The notes under the pieces are model-generated. The model was not told the origin of the DNA. It worked only from the letters and a program-made list of their open reading frames with translations, and ran no database searches. The position numbers and the translations under genes are program-made. Shown piece by piece: positions 6,707-8,778 of a stretch of 8,778 bases of DNA (its first letter is position 1; the number at the start of each line of letters is the position of its first letter). The stretch is taken from the NCBI GenBank assembly GCA_007116425.1, contig SKIL01000241.1, positions 1-8,778 of the forward strand, given 5' to 3'. The stretch is from Bacteriovoracaceae bacterium (GTDB lineage Bacteria > Bdellovibrionota > Bacteriovoracia > Bacteriovoracales > Bacteriovoracaceae).

Positions 6707-7669
6707 ATGGATTTTAATCTCGATTTTTTAGCAGAGGAAACTCTCAAGCTTACTGAAGAGCTTTACGCTAAAAGCCAAAATAAAACTGAAAAGCAACAAC
6801 AAGAAAAGTCTTACGAAGAGACTTACTCCGAGGTCATCCCCGAAAATGGTTTAGACGAGGGATTGAAGTTTTCACACTCGGAGAGTGATCAATATATTAA
6901 TGAGCTTTTCGACCTGGTTGCGAGATCTGAAACGAAAGAGTTTTTTGGTGCTCAAAACTTAAATTCAAAACTACAAGGAATTCCTTCTACTTCAGGTATT
7001 TTGTATCGAATAGATAATGGTATCAGCACTTTTTGTCTTCGAGGTTTTGCCTGTCATAATTTGCGTGAAAGCTTCCAAGAGCTCTCCGACCCAAACAGTC
7101 TTAGTTTTGAAAAGTTAAATAAAATATTGGGTACGGAGAATGAAAACGGAGACTTTGACGAATCTCAGGTAAGATTTTTTGAAACAGCAGATATCGCATT
7201 GGCCGAAGTTTTGGTCGATCATATGTTTCGTCGAAGGTTTCCAAAAGATGAAGAGAGTCTTTGTAATTTGGCCGATCCAGGGTTTAGCTGGTGGTACAAT
7301 CGACTTGAGAATGGCTTTCAAATTTTCTTTAAATCACAGGGGTTAGAAAGAGGGCAGCGCTACAGTCAGCTTGGGCCTATGGGAGATATACATTTAGCTC
7401 AGAAGCAATTTGCAGTCTTGCAGAATATGTTTGGTGATAATATTGATAGTGAGCTGGATGGGAGAAGTTTTAAGGTCTCCTTAACAAGTGGTAGCTCAAA
7501 GCTTATTGATGATTTAATGAGTTTACTTGAATGTGGAGAATACCATTTCATTCAAAATGATTTTAATCATATTTTGGATGGAAGGGAGTCAACATCGATG
7601 TATTATTATTTGAGAGAGCTTGCTGCTCTGAGATCTTTTTGGTCGGATATTCAAAGAGAGTTGATTTAA
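6707..7669 (+). CDS. Acidic cytoplasmic protein, unknown function
   Basis: I do not recognise this 320-residue protein. It has no signal peptide or membrane segment. The first 60 residues are charged and rich in Glu, Lys and Gln, and probably disordered or coiled. The rest looks like an alpha-helical globular domain with many aromatics, such as GFSWWYNRLENGF and STSMYYYLRELAALRSFW. A loop at residues 143-154 (T, N, N, G, D, F, D, Q at the relevant positions) between two predicted helices resembles an EF-hand, but lacks Asp at position 1 and Glu at position 12, so calcium binding is doubtful. GGAAAGAG (6695-6702) provides the ribosome binding site. The gene has its own promoter and is followed by another promoter, so it may be a single-gene transcript. 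Confidence 0.8.
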   Translation: MDFNLDFLAEETLKLTEELYAKSQNKTEKQQQEKSYEETYSEVIPENGLDEGLKFSHSESDQYINELFDLVARSETKEFFGAQNLNSKLQGIPSTSGILYRIDNGISTFCLRGFACHNLRESFQELSDPNSLSFEKLNKILGTENENGDFDESQVRFFETADIALAEVLVDHMFRRRFPKDEESLCNLADPGFSWWYNRLENGFQIFFKSQGLERGQRYSQLGPMGDIHLAQKQFAVLQNMFGDNIDSELDGRSFKVSLTSGSSKLIDDLMSLLECGEYHFIQNDFNHILDGRESTSMYYYLRELAALRSFWSDIQRELI

Positions 7670-7672
7670 ACC

Positions 7673-7701
7673 TTGAGAATAATCCCTCTCGGTTATAAAA
7701 T
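7673..7701 (+). promoter_or_regulatory. Sigma70-type promoter for the FtsB-like gene
   Basis: TTGAGA (7673-7678), a 17-base spacer and TAAAAT (7696-7701). Each box matches consensus at 5 of 6 positions. The start would be near 7708, about 33 bases before the TTG start codon. Confidence 0.5.
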
Positions 7702-7729
7702 GTACTAAACTTCATATTTACATTAAAAC

Positions 7730-7733
7730 AGGA
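7730..7733 (+). promoter_or_regulatory. Ribosome binding site that sets the TTG start
   Basis: AGGA ends 7 bases before the TTG at 7741. The later in-frame ATG at 7786 follows AT-rich sequence without a Shine-Dalgarno, so TTG is the better start. Confidence 0.6.
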
Positions 7734-7740
7734 TGTTTTT

Positions 7741-8493
7741 TTGGAATTTTCAACTGACAGACAATCAGACTCATCACAAAATAATATGGCATCAGACCGC
7801 TTGAGAAAAGCGATTGAGAGAAATCGGGCCAAGCAAGCACGTCGCGCTGGAGCAAACTCTCAGGCCGATTTTTTTGGTCAATCCTCAAATGCGTCTTCTT
7901 CTAATCTTTCTTCCTCAAAGCCTCCTCGTCAGACTGAGCCTGCTAGTTCTTGGCGACCGCCTGGAGCAAAATCTACGGTCAGCTCTAGTCGTGCATCTAG
8001 CTTGAGAAAAAGCGTAGCGACCGCCGATCAAGATGTGGAGTTTAGCACTGATATTAAAAGTCGTAGAAGGCCTGTGTCTGCGAGTAAGGCATCCTACTTA
8101 CCTGTCACGACCAAGAGAAAGCAATCGGTAAAAAGAAAAACAAAACGCGCTAAGGGTTCTGATCAAGATCTTATTCGCTATCTTGTAATTGCGGGCTGGC
8201 TTTTTTGTGGTGTCTTAGTTTTACGCCTTATCTTTTCTGGGGGAGGAGTTTGGGATTTTTATCAAAGTCGAGCACTCTTAGACTCTAGATTTATTGAGTA
8301 CCAGCGCATTGAAAGCGAAAATAGCGCATTGGAAGAGGAAATTCGCCTGATTCAAGAGAGTGCTTCTTACCAAAGACAGTTGGTGCGTGATCATCTTGGT
8401 TTTATCGCATCTGATGAATTTTTAGTGATTTTTCCTAGTTCGAGATCGGAGTCTCAGGGCCAAGAAAACTCTTACTCTTTAAGTAATCGATAA
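7741..8493 (+). CDS. FtsB/DivIC-like septum formation initiator with long basic N-terminal extension
   Basis: A 250-residue single-pass membrane protein starting at TTG. Residues 1-140 are Ser-, Lys- and Arg-rich and probably disordered, including DRLRKAIERNRAKQARR (18-34), Ser/Pro-rich tracts and a strongly basic block at 125-138. A transmembrane helix spans about 144-165. Then comes a coiled coil (about 179-213, with IESENSALEEEIRLI) and the family ending RDHLGF (216-221) and DEFLVIF (225-231), which matches the R-LG-x-x-x-x-E pattern closing FtsB/DivIC domains. Proteins of this family join FtsL and FtsQ/DivIB in the divisome and signal to septal wall synthesis, with the coiled coil outside the membrane. 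E. coli FtsB is only 103 residues with almost no cytoplasmic tail, so the long tail is the unusual part. The motif EFSTD occurs twice, at 2-6 and 100-104. The 3' end overlaps the convergent DUF192 gene. A less specific coiled-coil membrane protein remains possible. Confidence 0.8.
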   Translation: MEFSTDRQSDSSQNNMASDRLRKAIERNRAKQARRAGANSQADFFGQSSNASSSNLSSSKPPRQTEPASSWRPPGAKSTVSSSRASSLRKSVATADQDVEFSTDIKSRRRPVSASKASYLPVTTKRKQSVKRKTKRAKGSDQDLIRYLVIAGWLFCGVLVLRLIFSGGGVWDFYQSRALLDSRFIEYQRIESENSALEEEIRLIQESASYQRQLVRDHLGFIASDEFLVIFPSSRSESQGQENSYSLSNR

Positions 8494-8778
8494 ATTCTTC
8501 TCCTTTGGGGCTCAACTGCACTCCTGGTCTGAGGAGTTTTGCAAAAGGTGAGTCACTTCTGACTTCCAAAACATGTCTAGACCAGTAGCGATCTGTGCGT
8601 GGAATGGGTTCAATGCGAGTTGTGTGGTGGGCAACGGGATTTTCAACGGCCATGACCACAAAATTCTCATTGAGAAAAGCAATCGCTAGATCAAAAAAGG
8701 TTTCGGGCATCCAGAATTGTCTGAAGTCATTATTTGAGTATACAAATAGCATTCCGCGATCTTTCGGAAAGTCTTCTT
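8435..8778 (-). CDS. DUF192 family protein, C-terminal part (5' end beyond right edge)
   Basis: The reading frame enters from the right edge and ends at TAG (8437-8435). Residues visible from the edge include KDRGMLFVYS, RQFWMPETFFDLAIAFL and HVLEV, ending past LLRPGVQL. These follow the DUF192 pattern of RGMLF, FWM-x-x-T, a D/A-IAFLD-like strand, and a final PG-x-x-L. The ATG at 8752 falls inside the conserved RGMLF block, so it is internal and the true start lies beyond the window. The function of the family is not established; many members carry a signal peptide, which cannot be judged here. About 15-20 residues after the conserved core (SPKGEEFIDYLKSK and on) are lineage-specific, and the last 59 bases lie opposite the end of the FtsB-like gene. 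Confidence 0.85.
   Translation of the reverse strand, partial: EDFPKDRGMLFVYSNNDFRQFWMPETFFDLAIAFLNENFVVMAVENPVAHHTTRIEPIPRTDRYWSRHVLEVRSDSPFAKLLRPGVQLSPKGEEFIDYLKSKSFLGPETPISN

Noticed and set aside
7674..7691. GAGA/TCTC hairpin after the acidic protein gene as a terminator
   Set aside because: Only four solid pairs and no T-run; the same bases are better explained as part of the promoter at 7673-7701.
7786..7788. ATG as the start of the FtsB-like gene
   Set aside because: No Shine-Dalgarno precedes it, while AGGA is well spaced before the TTG at 7741; the first EFSTD copy also lies upstream of it.
7563..7832. 89-residue minus-strand open frame across the gap before the FtsB-like gene
   Set aside because: It overlaps two plus-strand genes and a good plus-strand promoter, and has no conserved features.
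8750..8752. ATG as the start of the DUF192 gene
   Set aside because: The frame continues upstream with KDRG, part of the conserved family block, so this Met is internal.

Overview
The window looks like ordinary chromosome from a Gram-negative bacterium of moderate-to-low GC. Seven complete protein genes and two genes cut by the window edges fill nearly all of it. A full-length Pol II-type DNA polymerase, exported cysteine-rich proteins, a single-domain YggT protein and an FtsB/DivIC-like protein with a very long basic N-terminus suggest Bdellovibrionota (the Bacteriovorax/Peredibacter side). That placement is inference from gene content and style; no rRNA or other marker is present. I see no tRNA, rRNA, CRISPR array, insertion sequence or phage gene.

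Left part (1-2521): the 5' half of a type I-beta DAHP synthase (shikimate pathway entry) runs leftward off the edge. Divergent from it is a two-gene unit of exported proteins: a 438-residue protein with an NlpC/P60-like cysteine peptidase signature, followed one base later by a 170-residue secreted four-cysteine protein of unknown function.

Middle (2518-6596): a proline iminopeptidase (minus strand) meets the secreted-protein gene tail to tail with overlapping stop codons. It diverges from polB, which encodes a complete family B polymerase with all exonuclease and polymerase motifs and a C-terminal clamp-binding peptide. Downstream and co-directional are a small membrane-anchored Sel1/Hcp-like protein with paired cysteines and a YggT-family membrane protein whose ribosome binding site lies in the last codons of the preceding gene. 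These three could be co-transcribed.

Right part (6597-8778): a good sigma70-type promoter precedes an acidic 320-residue cytoplasmic protein I do not recognise. A second promoter precedes an FtsB/DivIC-like septum protein starting at TTG. Its 3' end overlaps by 59 bases, in convergent orientation, a DUF192 gene that enters from the right edge.

Nothing here amounts to a clearly new defence or mobile system. The most interesting items are the extended basic N-terminus of the FtsB-like protein with its repeated EFSTD motif, the small paired-cysteine Sel1 protein with an uncertain start, the GPxR-repeat NlpC-like protein, and the unrecognised acidic protein.
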